From Palaemon carinicauda (taxonomy: Eukaryota > Arthropoda > Malacostraca > Decapoda > Palaemonidae), in assembly GCF_036898095.1 (NCBI RefSeq), contig NC_090746.1, positions 101,822,958 through 101,886,957 of the forward strand: DNA of 64,000 nucleotides, read 5' to 3'. Under the pieces are notes generated by a model, which was not told the origin of the DNA, did not search any database, and saw only the letters and a program-made list of their open reading frames with translations. Below are positions 1 through 11,327 of this stretch, piece by piece (position 1 is the first letter of the stretch; the number at the start of each line of letters is the position of its first letter). The position numbers and the translations under genes are program-made.

Positions 1-184
1 AAGTGTCCTAACTTTTACAGGAACAAATAACGTAGGCATTGTTTGACTTTTTTGTATAATACTGTTTGATGATATTATGTATGTATATTTCACTATATTC
101 GTTGGCGGGTTTATTAGCATGCTAATGCACCACATTTGATGTAATTTTTATGTCAATAAATCCTTTGAATTTGAATTTGAATTT
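1..184 (+). repeat. Probable retroelement 3' end with (TTTGAA)n tail
   Basis: The first bases of the window end in an AATAAA motif (155-160) followed by about three TTTGAA hexamer repeats to about 184. A polyadenylation motif followed by a short simple-repeat tail is typical of a LINE or SINE 3' terminus. No coding sequence is visible and the 5' part lies outside the window, so the family cannot be named. Confidence 0.35.
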
Positions 185-967
185 ACCTTGATTCATTACG
201 CTTATTCATTGATGATGTCGTTAGTAGGCTATATGTCAGCGTAGGTTATTACTCCTCGAGCAGCCTATTTTATAATACACTTGGTATTATAGAGATTTCG
301 GAAATACAGAGGTAACATTCACATCTATAAATACTTATTTTTATGTATTTATTAATTTCAAATTGTATACAGCAGATATATAGCCATCAAACTGCGATTA
401 ATCTTTAAGATTTATTGATCTGACTTATGTAAGTCTATATGTAGCGGTCGTCATAATTAAGTAGCACTATCCTGTACCACCAAATCTATCATGTTTAATC
501 AAATAAATTTCTTTATTTCTCAGGTAAGCAGATCATATATACTTTTAAAAATATGTCCCAAATCATATTGAATTCATGTAAAATGCCACACGTTTTTCTA
601 TCTAGCTGTGGCTGATCATGTGAAATTCTCAAGACTAGTTTTCTATAACTTACAAATTGGAAATAAATTTTATTGCAAGGAAATTTCTTATATAATGAAT
701 ATCTATATGGTATATTCTTACTGTTATCATTGTCAGATGTTATATTTTGATAAATGATAACAAACACACATAGGCCTACACACAGATTGCCCGGAGCTTA
801 TCTCCGGGTGAGGTTGGGCCCTGATCTACACGGTTATTATTATAACAATTCCTTTATTCATTATTTCTCGTTTTAATTGTATTGTTGTCCTAAACTAATT
901 TGCTTTCCTTTCAAATCGTAAATTTATACGTTTTATTTAGAAACTAAAGGTATTGGTAAAGGTTGCA
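185..967. other. AT-rich sequence, no feature recognised
   Basis: No convincing coding region or RNA gene is seen. The 84-codon reading frame on the minus strand at 513-767 has AT-driven composition and no family resemblance. Confidence 0.4.
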
Positions 968-1165
968 GAAACCCTATAGAAAAGTCCCCTGCCTGGTAAT
1001 CTGCTGGACTGGTGTTCGAGACCCGCTCCAGCTCGGTCCTTTCCTGCAGTGTATGGAATCTCACCATGCTTGTTATCTAAAGAGATGGCTCGTTTGGTAG
1101 TCTACTGGTAACACTGGCATAGGTTCGAGTCCTTGTTTAGCCAGAGGCATTTATCATAACAGAAA
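968..1165 (+). repeat. tRNA-derived SINE fragment(s)
   Basis: Around 990-1030 there is a promoter B-box-like stretch (TGGTGTTCGAGACCCGCTCC) followed by a CTCACCATGCTTGTTATC segment. The same order (tRNA-like head, then CTCACCATCCTTGTGAG) occurs at 57785-58080, and the head recurs inverted at 58858-58922, so this is one degenerate member of a SINE family. A second tRNA-like piece with a B box (GGTTCGAGTCC) follows at about 1085-1150. Neither folds as a complete cloverleaf by eye, so these are not called tRNA genes. Confidence 0.5.
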
Positions 1166-1274
1166 TTCCAGTGGATATATATTGTCAAGGTTGAATTCGA
1201 TATTAAATGACATTTATGATTAATATCTGTGTCTATTAAAGTCATGTGTGTTAGTGACACACACACACACATAC

Positions 1275-1462
1275 TCTAGCGGGGATATCGTGAGGGGTTG
1301 TGTATCACCAAGATCAGCAAAGCTGTACTAGTCAGGGCCACCCATACATGGTTGGTTTGCTGTGAGTGATCAGACTAGTGTCCCATCATTCATCACTGCG
1401 ATACAATGGTCAAACCCCAGACATGAATAAAGACATAACTGAGACCTTTGTCCTACAGTAGA
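1275..1462 (+). repeat. Dispersed repeat, copy 1
   Basis: About 185 bp recur in inverted orientation at about 53495-53695. Shared landmarks include AGCAAAGCTGTACTAGTCAG, CATACATGGTTGGTTTGCTG, CCAGACATGAATAAA and CCTTTGTCCT. It contains no coding frame. It ends just before a long (CT)n/(TA)n tract. The class is unknown; a SINE or a fragment of a larger element is possible. Confidence 0.6.
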
Positions 1463-1483
1463 CTAGAAACGGGTGCAATTTTT

Positions 1484-1887
<404 letters not shown>

Positions 1888-2689
1888 CATATATATATTT
1901 CTATATTCTAAGCAAAGCTATAATGCTAACCCTTCTATTGCAATGCCTTTCATAAAAACTGGAATTCACTTTATATTCAGCTCACGTCACTACTGTGTGC
2001 TGCCAAATCCTACCAAAAAATATGGATGATACGATTAACTTTACTTTTACAGATGCTGCGGGAGCAATTATTATTTAACAATAATCAACACTTGTTTATT
2101 TTATACAAGCACTGGTATAATATATCACATTTTAAGTATATAATCTATATAAATTCATTTAGTATATATATATGTGGCAACTCTTACCCGTTACAGTGGA
2201 CTGGCGAGTCTGAATTAGACTGCTACGATCACCAAAGGTTGTAAACAACTTAGGTAAGTTGTGGACCCTGTAGCAATCGTCCATAGTATTTCAGAAAGTT
2301 AAAATGGCCTTTCATAACGATCGCTTAAGTGTCTTGGCCAGTCATTTACTTTATAGCAGAGCAATTAATAGTGGAAAAGACCTATCCTTACAGTTTGAGG
2401 TATGTGGCATGTCCAAGGTCGTAAGTAGATTTGTAGTTTGAAGGAAAACGCAGTGAATATTGGAATGTGGTGAAGAATTATATAGATAAGTTAATAATTT
2501 ACAAGTGAAGGACACTCCAAGTACTTTCCTAGTCCTTAAACAGTTTCATGACTGAAACAAACACCACAGAAGGTGTTTAAGTAGCCTAGCCAAAGAAGTA
2601 AGTTATGTAAGCATTTTCGTTTTATTATAGTATAGGACAAAATTAGTTATCACATTGTAACTTACTTATTCGAGTAGATGTCTATCAAT

Positions 2690-2910
2690 ACAAGGGGTCT
2701 ATATATGATAGCGGCCACTGATATGTATGGTGACGGCTTACTAAGAATACAGCAGTGTAAGGAGGGTCGCAGGGGGCGTTAGCGCCACCACCCGTTAGGC
2801 AAGTAGGTAAGGGCACTGCTGCTAGGTCAGGTTAGCGTGGGCGAAGTTGAAGTTAGTTGGTGTCCATATTTTATGCTCGCTGGAGGAACTGGCCGCTAAT
2901 ATACAAAAGC
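2690..2910 (+). promoter_or_regulatory. Candidate 5' end/promoter region of the HIU hydrolase gene
   Basis: This is a locally G+C- and CpG-richer block in otherwise AT-rich DNA, about 2 kb upstream of the first recognised coding exon. A donor-like AAGTAG/GTAAGG junction lies near 2806 and another strong donor motif (TTAG/GTAAGT) at 2252-2258. Because the coding exon at 4742 is preceded by an acceptor at 4709-4711, at least one upstream exon is expected; either donor could belong to it. This is inference from composition and splice motifs only. Confidence 0.2.
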
Positions 2911-3664
2911 TCCAAATACAATATTTAGAACCCCATATGCTATTGTCGGCAGCCACGATTTAAAGTTTAAGGGCTACTTATAAATGGTAGAAGTAAGGGA
3001 CAGTGACAATGCCTTAGCAGGACTATGTCCTAGAGACTGACTATATATCCATAAAATCTGCACCCTAAATGCTCTCTCCAGTTATAGAAGACCCTTTTTT
3101 GAATGTTTTCAGATGGTCCGACGTTCTACATAGGCTTCGGTGTTTTGAACGTTTTTTTTTATGGTGATATCTGGTGGAATCTAAGTTTTTTTTATCTATT
3201 GTAGTCGACCCACCTACATGTTCCTATAAACTACAAAATGTCAACAAGTTAGTATCAATAACCTAAAGTAAGACCAGCATAGTTTGTATCTAAAGGTGTT
3301 TCAGACTTTTTTTTATGATAACCAGCAAATACCCATGTCCTTTTTAGTTACGGTAATTAACCCACCATAACTTACAAACTAAGGGTTTCCCCTGTTTCAT
3401 CAGAAATGCTCAAAACACCATATACCACAGTACAGTAGTCTCATTTTTCTGTAATGGGTATTGTATTAGTCTATAATTTTACCAGTTTTTCAAAGGTAGA
3501 CATCAACAATTTTGGGGTTAGACCCAAGGTATGAGTGCTGTCTTGGTTTGCTTTTTCTATCAATAGGATTGCCCATACATTTAAATTTAAGGTAGTCCAA
3601 ATGTTATACTGTAATACATTGTTGCGTGTATATGATTATTTATTACTATTACAGTAACATAATC

Positions 3665-4073
3665 TTGCTCTTTCTACTTCAGTTTCTACTTTCCTCTTGG
3701 TAAGTGTAGAAGAGACTCTTTAGCTAAGGTAAGCAGCTCTTCTAGGCGAAGGACACTCCAAAATCAAACCACTGTTCTCTAGTCATGGGTAGTGCTATAG
3801 CCTCCGTACCATGGTCTTCTACTGTCTTGGATTACCGTTCTCTTGCTTGAGGGTACACTCGGTCACACTAGTCTATCTAATTTCTCTTTTTCTTGTTTTT
3901 TAAAGTTTTTATAGTTTATATTGGAGTATTTATTTAGATGTTGTTGCTGTTCTTAAAATATTTAATTTTTCCTTATTTCCGTTCCTCACTGAGCTATTTT
4001 CCCTGGGCTTATAGCATCCTGCTTTAATAACTAGGGTGGTAGCTTACCAAGTAATAATAATAATAATAATAAT
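3665..4073 (+). repeat. (TAA)n-tailed LINE/SINE family, copy 1
   Basis: This is a partial copy of the most frequent repeat in the window. Landmarks are GACACTCCAAAATCAAACCA, a GGTCTTCTACTGTCTTGG segment, a CTCACTGAGCTATTTTCCC segment and GGGCTTATAGCATCCTGCTT, ending in (TAA)n at about 4051-4073. The 5' end is truncated relative to the copies at 13580-14257 and 58950-59603. Confidence 0.8.
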
Positions 4074-4741
4074 AGACCTTCTTGCATGCAAATTTTCTCA
4101 AAACGCTCGGTTGTCCCGTAAAAAAATAAATCAAACTTCTTAAGGATAGGTCTCCTATTAAAGAATGAAGGTTTATAATTGTGTAGGAAATAATCACAAA
4201 TTTTTTTCATTTTTGTCTTTCCTGACTATAGAAACCTGAAATTCAAGTTTCACTTCCCACCTCATTCACCTCACAATTCATAGGTGAAGCTCAAGTGGCT
4301 ACTCGGTGAGCTATCAAGGGGTGGGCTTCCCCGCCACCTGTCTGTAATTACCGACATTTATAAATTTTAACGGCCAAGTTTCCAGTTTCACTTAGATAAT
4401 TTTCTTATTTAAGTATTCAGGTTTGTATAGTTAGGAAAAATAAAAATTAATTCTAAAATCTGTAAAACTGTATTAAGAATCTTAACAGTCATTTCCAACA
4501 CTTTTTTTGTTACTTACACTCGCAGGTTCTTATCTGTGTTAGTTCTCAAGTCAAATGGCCATCTCTTGGAGATTTACAACAGTATAGATTTGACTATACT
4601 GTATATGGAAAATCATTTGTATTGTTCATGATTACAGTAATACTATGCTATGCTTGTAACAGATGTTTCATAGTTATAACTGAAGATAAACTTAAAATAT
4701 CTTAATTGCAGGAAGTGTCCCAAGGAGCATCACAGTTAATT

Positions 4742-4860
4742 ATGGCAGGTAATCCCATTACGTGTCATGTGTTAGACACAGCAACAGGAAAGCCAGCAGC
4801 ATCCATGAAGATTTCGTTGCATAGGCAGACCGAGGCTGGATGGCAGGAATTGGTTAGCAA
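4742..4860 (+). CDS. urah: 5-hydroxyisourate hydrolase, coding exon 1
   Basis: HIU hydrolase converts 5-hydroxyisourate (the uricase product) to OHCU in urate breakdown; it is a transthyretin-fold tetramer, often peroxisomal. This exon encodes residues 1-39 plus two bases of codon 40, starting MAGNPITCHVLDTATGKPAA. His9 in the TCHVLD motif is the N-terminal catalytic His, and GKPAA is the usual family turn. The donor is AGCAA/GTAAGT at 4860/4861. An acceptor (TTGCAG) ends at 4711 and the frame stays open from 4712, so the spliced exon begins upstream of this ATG; ten extra in-frame codons or a non-coding leader are both possible. With exons 14545-14680 and 28404-28493 the product is 114 residues, a normal length for the family. 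No peroxisomal signal is visible in these exons. The family assignment is firm; the start is less so. Confidence 0.93.
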
Positions 4861-5830
4861 GTAAGTAGAATACGTCTATTTGTAGGGATATGCTGCGTGA
4901 CTGTGCGGTAAGATGTTTTCATAACTGTTTTTATTACCATATATTTTGTAGCTGGTTAATGGATTTATTATTATATGTACTGTATTGTGGACATTTAATT
5001 TTTTTTTTCATGAAATACTAAGAAGTTAAAATTGTAACCCAAAAGAAATTGCTGTATAAGGTGAATTAAAGTAATTTTGGTAGGATTATCTTCATAGCCC
5101 TATGCTTCCAAGTTCGTCTTGCCAACCTCATCCGTCTTTCACACGTAAAGCACTTTCATATACTGTATTGTACACATACACAGTTACTCCTGCGCTCACC
5201 TTCTGAGAGCACACATTTGCCTTCTAGAAGGCCAAGGATTTGAGAGTTTTGTGTATGCCAGTGCACCCTGGACATAATCGAAGAATTCACTAGATCACTT
5301 CGTGTGGGGTTCCCATGGATATGTCTGAGAACGTAGCATATGCACTGGACCCCCACAGATATGTGTTCCGGGTATGTATCTCGTTGTAGTGATCCTGCTA
5401 ACCCACAATTCAGTAGATGGTCCCAGGAATTACAATAATATAGGAATACTGGGCACCAAGCCTTGTTTTGGCTCTGAACAGGGGTACCAAACAAGCAGGC
5501 AAACCTCTGGTGGGATTTTTTCTATATGAACATTACTAGAGTTACATGTTATTACATGATTAAGAAATCTGAGTCAGGTTATTAAAAGAGTAAACTAAGT
5601 AAATTATTTACAATAAATAAGTACTGTACAGTATTTAATTTTTAAAGCAAAATAAAAAAAATTGTCTTAAAATGGTAAAAATATCAAGGTTGAAAACAGT
5701 TTGTTCCGGTGCAAATACAAAGCTTCGGCCTTTACATAGAGATAACAGCAAAGCTAGAGAACACGGCAGTTAAAAACTTTTATAATGAGGTGTAAACAGA
5801 TGGCTGGTAATTACTTGGCCAGGAGTGGGA
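4861..5830 (+). other. Intron 1 of HIU hydrolase, 5' part
   Basis: Intronic sequence with no recognised gene. The 112-codon minus-strand frame at 5156-5494 has no recognisable motif. A block about 5780-6010 may belong to the degraded LINE that follows, but I cannot show it. Confidence 0.4.
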
Positions 5831-6009
5831 AGCCCCGCCCCTCTGCTTGTGCACTGAGTAGTCATTATAATAGTAGTCATCAGTGGGAACACGTTTTTCC
5901 ACTGGCGAGAGATTTTTGCAGAATTTTGCTTTCCAGCTTAATTTTCTTCTGTACTCTTGGACACTTATTCTCCGTAATGAAGATACTGTAACAGCATCTG
6001 TAGACATTG

Positions 6010-6187
6010 TCCTTGGGTCAGAGATATGCTTAGTTCATTATTCATGTTGCATAAGATTTTTCATAATTCTGATCATCCTTTGCATTCAGATGTTCCCAGA
6101 CAGTTCCATCCTGTTCGTAATACTAAGCATGCAGTTAATTCTAATAGTCAGGCCTTCTCAATCATGAGGTTCAATACCACACAGTAT
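6010..6187 (+). pseudogene. LINE relic, 3' ORF fragment interrupted by DIRS A (left part)
   Basis: From 6026 the frame reads FMLHKIFHNSDHPLH, then ARNT-like and NTTQY motifs typical of the C-terminal end of a non-LTR retrotransposon RT protein. The reading frame breaks at the DIRS A boundary (about 6187) and resumes in the same sense at 12956. This places DIRS A inside a pre-existing LINE copy. The recognition of the LINE tail rests on resemblance to arthropod non-LTR RT C-termini; the clade is not assigned. Confidence 0.65.
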
Positions 6188-6361
6188 TTTTCAATATTAA
6201 ACTTACCCGATAATCATGTAGCTGTCAACTCCGTTGCCCGACAGAATTCTATGGAGGGATACGCCAGCTATCACAATACTAGAAGGGGGTGTACTTACCA
6301 GCGCCACCTGTGGCCAGGTACTCAATCATTTGTTGTTGACACCTCCTCAATTATTCCTCTG
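6188..6361 (+). repeat. DIRS A left inverted terminal repeat
   Basis: It starts TTTTCAATATTAAACTTACC and runs to about ...AATTATTCCTC. The reverse complement of the block from CCCGATAATC onward is found at 12758-12920. The first bases (CAATATTAAAC) differ from the right repeat, which carries an extra 3' extension, as in known DIRS elements. Confidence 0.9.
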
Positions 6362-6569
6362 TCGTGCTTCCGGCTAGACGTTCTGGGATACGCTCATGGT
6401 CTTCGAGTTTATTCATGGATATTTGGTGAAGTATTCTCTTAGATTAACGGCTGTCGCATACTGGAATCCTTTTTATATTAGCTAGTTAGCTTTTATATAA
6501 ACTTTGATTAACGGTTAATGAATTTTTGCTTGTTTTTGGATCACCCTTTGACTTACTCTTTGAAACAAG

Positions 6570-9269
6570 ATGTCTGACGTTTCGCAAGCTCCCTCCCATA
6601 GACGATGTAGGTCTTGCAATAGGCGTATTCCGAAGGTCTCGGTAGATCCTCACACCGCTTGTTCTGACTGTAGGGACAGGCCCTGTCTATTAGAAAATCG
6701 GTGTGAGGAGTGCGCCGGACTTTCGGAATTGGTATTTGTACGTCTTTTAAAATATTCATCCAAGTTAGAGAGAACTAGAGTTAGGAGAAGTTCTTCTCAC
6801 TCTTCTATGTTTTCCTCACCTCATGATCCCCTACCTTTTCCTACCCCTGTAGTGGCTACCCCCGAACCTACTGTGTGCCCTCCGCCTGATATGTCTACTG
6901 TTTTGCGTGCTATTCAGGCTTTAGGAGATAAAGTAGAATCAGTGGTAAGTGACCATAAGTCTCTGATGGCCGAGGTTAAAGAACTGAAGGTCAAGAGTGC
7001 AGTGGGTGAAAATAGTGCCAGTGCTGTGACGAGTGCTAGTGTCTGTGCAGTGCCAAGTGCTAGTGGTGCCAGTGTGGTGCGTGAGGATTTTTCTGTGCGA
7101 GCCAGTCGTCCTCCCAGTCCGGGACCTCTTGCAAGCTCCCATGCCCAGGGGAGAAGCAATGTCGAAGGGCTTAAGGGTTCGACAGGCCTTGTTAGGCGCA
7201 CAGAATTATCCTCGGTGGTTGCGGGCGTGTCTTCCTTAGACCGTCACTCCCACCTGCAGACGATTGAGCCCGTCTTCTCGTCCGCTGATCTTCATGCAGG
7301 GAAGAAACGTTGGTCTCAGGTCTCGAGACCGCTTAAACGTAGAGTTCAGTCAGCGAGTGCTCAGCCAGGTTGCAGTCATTGGCTCAGCTCCGACTCGCCT
7401 CTGTCATCGGTCGACTGTACTCCGCCCAAGAGGAGTAAGGTTCTGCCTATACAGACCCCGACTGTGACTTTACCTCAGTCTGTTATCGTTTCTGCCGACC
7501 CCAAGTGGACCCTGCTTCAGTCCATGCAAGTTCAGCTTTCGGACTTGATGCGTGAGTGTCGGGCTGAGAGTGTTGCACCTCCTGCACTCCCTCCACCTGT
7601 TCTCGCTGCACCTGTGCTCGCCCAGCCTGCACCTGCTCCGCCTGTGCTCGCCCAGCCTGCACCTGCTCCGCCTGGTCGCAGCACCATCTGCCAGGCGTAC
7701 GATGTTGAACCACTTTCGGAGTTTGCTGTTCACAGTGTTGTTCAGCCTCAGCCTTCTTTAAGGCAACCCTTGCTTTGGGATCAGGAGAGTTACACTCTTC
7801 CTCCTCCTCCCCTTGCTGCTCCACCAGTGGTGCAACTCTCGGTTGGGGTACAACAACCTCTCCCCTCCGTGAGTCTGTCTGCTCAACCAGCGCTGCACCG
7901 AGTTCAACCCTCATCTAGGCAAGCTCATCTACACCATGCACTTGCGCCTCAGGAGCCTCAGCTTGCTAGAACTTTACCTTGTTCTGCGCAGCCTCAACCT
8001 TCTCATGCTCCACTCATCTCTCAGGAACAGGAACGGACTACTCCGCCTCCGTCCTCCGCTCAGCTGGTGCAATCCTTGGGTGCAACTCTTGCTAGGAGTC
8101 AACCTCCTTCACCCTTGCACCTGCCTTCTGCTCCGACTGTTGTTCAGCCTATGCAGTCTGAACCTCAGGTTTTCCCTCAAGTTGAGGAAACCTCTGTTGT
8201 TGTTCCTACCCGTTCTGACTCTGCGGTTCAGCATTCTGGTCCTTTTGCTTCGCTACCTTCTGCTGATGAAGTGTCGGATGATGAGGAGGCACATCTTGAT
8301 CCCTCATCAGACGTGGAGGAGTCTAAGCTTTCTCCATTGTCTGTTGATTTTAGAAAGGTCTTGGCTCTACTCAGGGAGCTTTACCCTGACCACTTCGTCT
8401 CTGCTGTTCCCCGCTCTCCTCCATCTGAGTTTTCGCTAGGCGTGCAACAAGCTAAGTCGAGCTATACTAAGCTTGTCCTAGCTAGATCCTCCAAGAGGGC
8501 CTTAAGGACCTTAGGGGAGTGGCTTCAGTCTAAACAACACCTGGGCAAGACTTCCTTCATGTTCCCTCCAACGAAGCTCGCATCGAAAGGTTGCGTTTGG
8601 TATGCCACAGGGGAAGCACCAGGCTTGGGAGTTCCTGCCTCTGCCCAGGCTGACTTCTCAAGTCTGGTGGACTCACCTAGGAGGACTGCGATGAGACGCT
8701 CGAAGGTTTGTTGGACCTTCTCAGACCTGGATCATCTTCTGAAAGGGTTGTTCAGAGCTTTCGAAATGTTCAACTTTCTCGACTGGTGCCTGGGAGCCCT
8801 CAGCAAGAAAACATCTCCTGCGGACAAAGACTCTGCCTTGTTAATTATGTCCTGCATGGATAAGGCCATCAGGGATGGATCGGGTGAGCTAGCGTCGTTA
8901 TTTGTATCAGGGGTGTTGAAGAAAAGGGAACAACTGTGTACCTTCCTCTCAGCCAGCATTACACCGTGCCAGCGGTCACAGCTCCTTTTTGCTCCACTCT
9001 CAAAGTTCCTCTTTCCCGAGGAGCTAGTTAAGGACTTGTCGGCTGCCCTGATACAGAAGGACACGCACGATCTTGTAGCCTCATCGGCTCGTAAGTCTAA
9101 GGTTACCACCTCTGTCCCCAAGACTTATCGCTCTCCAGTGGCTGATACCCCGGCCACTAGGTTCATACCGCCCTTTCGTGGTAGAGCCCCCAGCCGAGGA
9201 AGCTCCCGTCCAGACTCTCACAGGGGCAAGTCTAAGAAAGGACCCAGGACATCTAAGGGAAAGCACTGA
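6570..9269 (+). CDS. DIRS A Gag-like ORF1 protein, 899 aa
   Basis: ORF1 of DIRS elements is presumed to be a nucleic-acid-binding Gag equivalent. The N-terminus has a Cys-rich motif (C13, C16, H28, C31, C34, C39, C45, C48) that could bind zinc, then Arg/Ser-rich sequence, a short heptad-like helix (about residues 108-145), a long Pro/Gln-rich low-complexity middle, and a conserved C-terminal domain (about 600-880) ending in a basic Arg/Ser/Lys tail. A 30-bp direct duplication (PVLAQPAPAP twice) lies near 7612-7675. The ATG at 6570 follows the leader and matches the start in element B (21677). The last 92 bp overlap the RT frame at +1. The frame is intact, so the copy is probably young. Confidence 0.88.
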   Translation: MSDVSQAPSHRRCRSCNRRIPKVSVDPHTACSDCRDRPCLLENRCEECAGLSELVFVRLLKYSSKLERTRVRRSSSHSSMFSSPHDPLPFPTPVVATPEPTVCPPPDMSTVLRAIQALGDKVESVVSDHKSLMAEVKELKVKSAVGENSASAVTSASVCAVPSASGASVVREDFSVRASRPPSPGPLASSHAQGRSNVEGLKGSTGLVRRTELSSVVAGVSSLDRHSHLQTIEPVFSSADLHAGKKRWSQVSRPLKRRVQSASAQPGCSHWLSSDSPLSSVDCTPPKRSKVLPIQTPTVTLPQSVIVSADPKWTLLQSMQVQLSDLMRECRAESVAPPALPPPVLAAPVLAQPAPAPPVLAQPAPAPPGRSTICQAYDVEPLSEFAVHSVVQPQPSLRQPLLWDQESYTLPPPPLAAPPVVQLSVGVQQPLPSVSLSAQPALHRVQPSSRQAHLHHALAPQEPQLARTLPCSAQPQPSHAPLISQEQERTTPPPSSAQLVQSLGATLARSQPPSPLHLPSAPTVVQPMQSEPQVFPQVEETSVVVPTRSDSAVQHSGPFASLPSADEVSDDEEAHLDPSSDVEESKLSPLSVDFRKVLALLRELYPDHFVSAVPRSPPSEFSLGVQQAKSSYTKLVLARSSKRALRTLGEWLQSKQHLGKTSFMFPPTKLASKGCVWYATGEAPGLGVPASAQADFSSLVDSPRRTAMRRSKVCWTFSDLDHLLKGLFRAFEMFNFLDWCLGALSKKTSPADKDSALLIMSCMDKAIRDGSGELASLFVSGVLKKREQLCTFLSASITPCQRSQLLFAPLSKFLFPEELVKDLSAALIQKDTHDLVASSARKSKVTTSVPKTYRSPVADTPATRFIPPFRGRAPSRGSSRPDSHRGKSKKGPRTSKGKH

Positions 9270-11327
9270 CTCTCAGATTCTCCAGACAACAGTAGGAGCC
9301 AGGCTCAAGATCTTCTGGCAAGCCTGGGAGAAGAGAGGTGCAGACGCACAGTCTGTCAGTTGGCTGAGGTACGGTTACAGGATTCCATTCTGCCTCAAAC
9401 TGCCTCTGACCACATCGCCCATCAACCTCTCTCCCAACTACAAAGAAGAGGACAAGAGGCTAGCTTTGCAACAGGAGGTGTCGCTACTTGTGCAGAAGAA
9501 GGCAGTGGTTATAGTCCGGGACCATCAATCCCCGGGCTTCTACAACCGTCTCTTTCTTGTGGCCAAAAAGACAGGAGGTTGGAGACCGGTGCTGGACGTC
9601 AGCTCTCTCAACGAGTATGTCACCAAGCAGACGTTCACAATGGAGACGACCAAGTCGGTCTTAGCAGCGGTCAGACAGGAGGACTGGATGGTCTCGTTGG
9701 ACTTGAAAGATGCATACTTTCACGTTCCCATTCATCCAGACTCCCAACCTTTCCTGAGATTCGTTTTCGGAAAGGTTGTCTATCAGTTCCAAGCCCTGTG
9801 TTTTGGCCTAAGCACAGCTCCTATGGTCTTTACTCATCTGATGAGGAATGTAGCGAAATTCCTGCACTTATCGAACATCAGAGCCTCCCTCTACCTAGAC
9901 GACTGGCTGTTGAGAGCCTCCACGAGTCGTCGTTGTCTGGAGAACCTCTCTTGGACTTTAGATCTAATCAGAGACCTAGGTCTATTAGTCAATATAGAGA
10001 AATCTCAACTCATTCCCTCCCAATCCATTGTGTACCTGGGAATGGAGATTCAGAGTCGGGATTTTCGGGCTTTTCCATCGGCCCCCAGGATAAACCAAGC
10101 CCTACAGTGCATCATGAGCATGCTGAAGAGGAGCAATTGCTCAGTGAGACAGTGGATGAGTCTCACAGGGACCCTCTCATCTCTGGCCCTGTTTGTCGAG
10201 CTAGGGAGACTCCACCTCCGCCCTCTTCAATTCCATCTTGCAGCTCATTGGGACAAGGGCTCGACTCTAGAAGCAGTCTCTATCCCTATCAATCAAGAGA
10301 TGAAGACCACTCTCCGGTGGTGGAAGCACAATCTTCTTCTCAAGGAGGGTCTATCATTGGCCATCCAGACCCCCCATCTTCATCTCTTCTCGGATGCATC
10401 GGACTCGGGCTGGGGTGCGACCTTGGACGGACGGGAATGCTCAGGAGTATGGAACAAGGAACAAGGATTACTCCACATCAACTGCAAGGAACTGTTAGCA
10501 GTCCATCTTGCCCTGTTGAACTTCAAGTCCCTCCTGCTAGGCAAAGTGTGGAGGTGAATTCAGACAACACCACAGCCTTGGCTTACATCTCCAAGCAAGG
10601 AGGGACCCATTCGAGGAGCCTTTACGAGATCGCAAGGGACCTCCTCATTTGGTCAAGAGGTCTAAACCTCACACTGGTCACGAGGTTCATCCAGGGCGAT
10701 ATGAATGTTTCAGCGGATCGCCTCAGCAGAAGGAATCAGGTCATTCCCACGGAATGGACCCTCCACAAGAGTGTGTGCAACAGACTTTGGACGTTGTGGG
10801 GTCAACCTACCATAGACCTGTTTGCCACCTCCATCACCAAGAGACTTCCGCTTTATTGTTCCCCTGTTCCAGACCCTGCAGCGGTTCATGTAGATGCTTT
10901 TCTTCTGAACTGGTCCCATCTCGACCTGTACGCATTCCCTCCGTTCAAGATTATAAACAAAGTTCTGCAGAAATTCGTCTCGCACGAAGGGACACGGCTG
11001 ACGCTGGTTGCTCCCCTTTGGCCTGCAAGAGAATGGTACACAGAGGTACGTCAATGGCTAGTCGACTTCCCCAGGACTCTACCTCTAAGAGTGGACCTTC
11101 TACGTCAACCACACGTAGACAGGTTGCACCCAAACCTCCACGCTCTTCGACTGACTGCCTTCAGACTGTCGAAAGATTCGCTAGAGCTAGAGGCTTTTCG
11201 AAGGAGGCAGCCAGTGCGATTGCCAGAGCTAGAAGAATTTCCACTCGTAGAGTCTACCAGTCTAAGTGGGAGGTCTTCCGAAGCTGGTGTAGAGCCAATT
11301 CAATATCCTCTACCAATACCTCTGTGA
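9178..11327 (+). pseudogene. DIRS A RT/RNase H/MT-like ORF2, one frameshift
   Basis: RT: a LDLKDAYFHV motif A, CFGLSTAPMVF motif B and YLDD motif C are present, followed by RNase H (FSDASDSGWG, INCKELLAVH). Compared with element B, one base is missing within 10544-10551 (GGCAAAGTGTGG against GGCAAGGTGGTGG), which ends the first frame at 10557. The second half (VNSDNTTALAY, NVSADRLSR and the DLFAT...AFPPF tail) continues in the next frame to 11327. The reading frame begins at a GTG (9178), not an ATG, 92 bp before the Gag stop and in its +1 frame, so expression by frameshifting or re-initiation is likely in functional copies. This copy cannot make full-length RT-RH. Confidence 0.88.

Noticed and set aside
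968..1165. tRNA genes at 1.0-1.15, 57.8 and 58.9 kb
   Set aside because: Only A/B-box-like parts are present, in repeated SINE-like units; no complete cloverleaf.
5156..5494. 112-codon minus-strand frame in intron 1
   Set aside because: No motif, no conservation evidence, no splice or start context.
9360..10545. A 655-codon frame starting at 9360 taken as a separate protein
   Set aside because: Its first ~390 codons are the RT region read out of phase. Only its end, after about 10551, is real RNase H and tail sequence, brought into this frame by a deletion.
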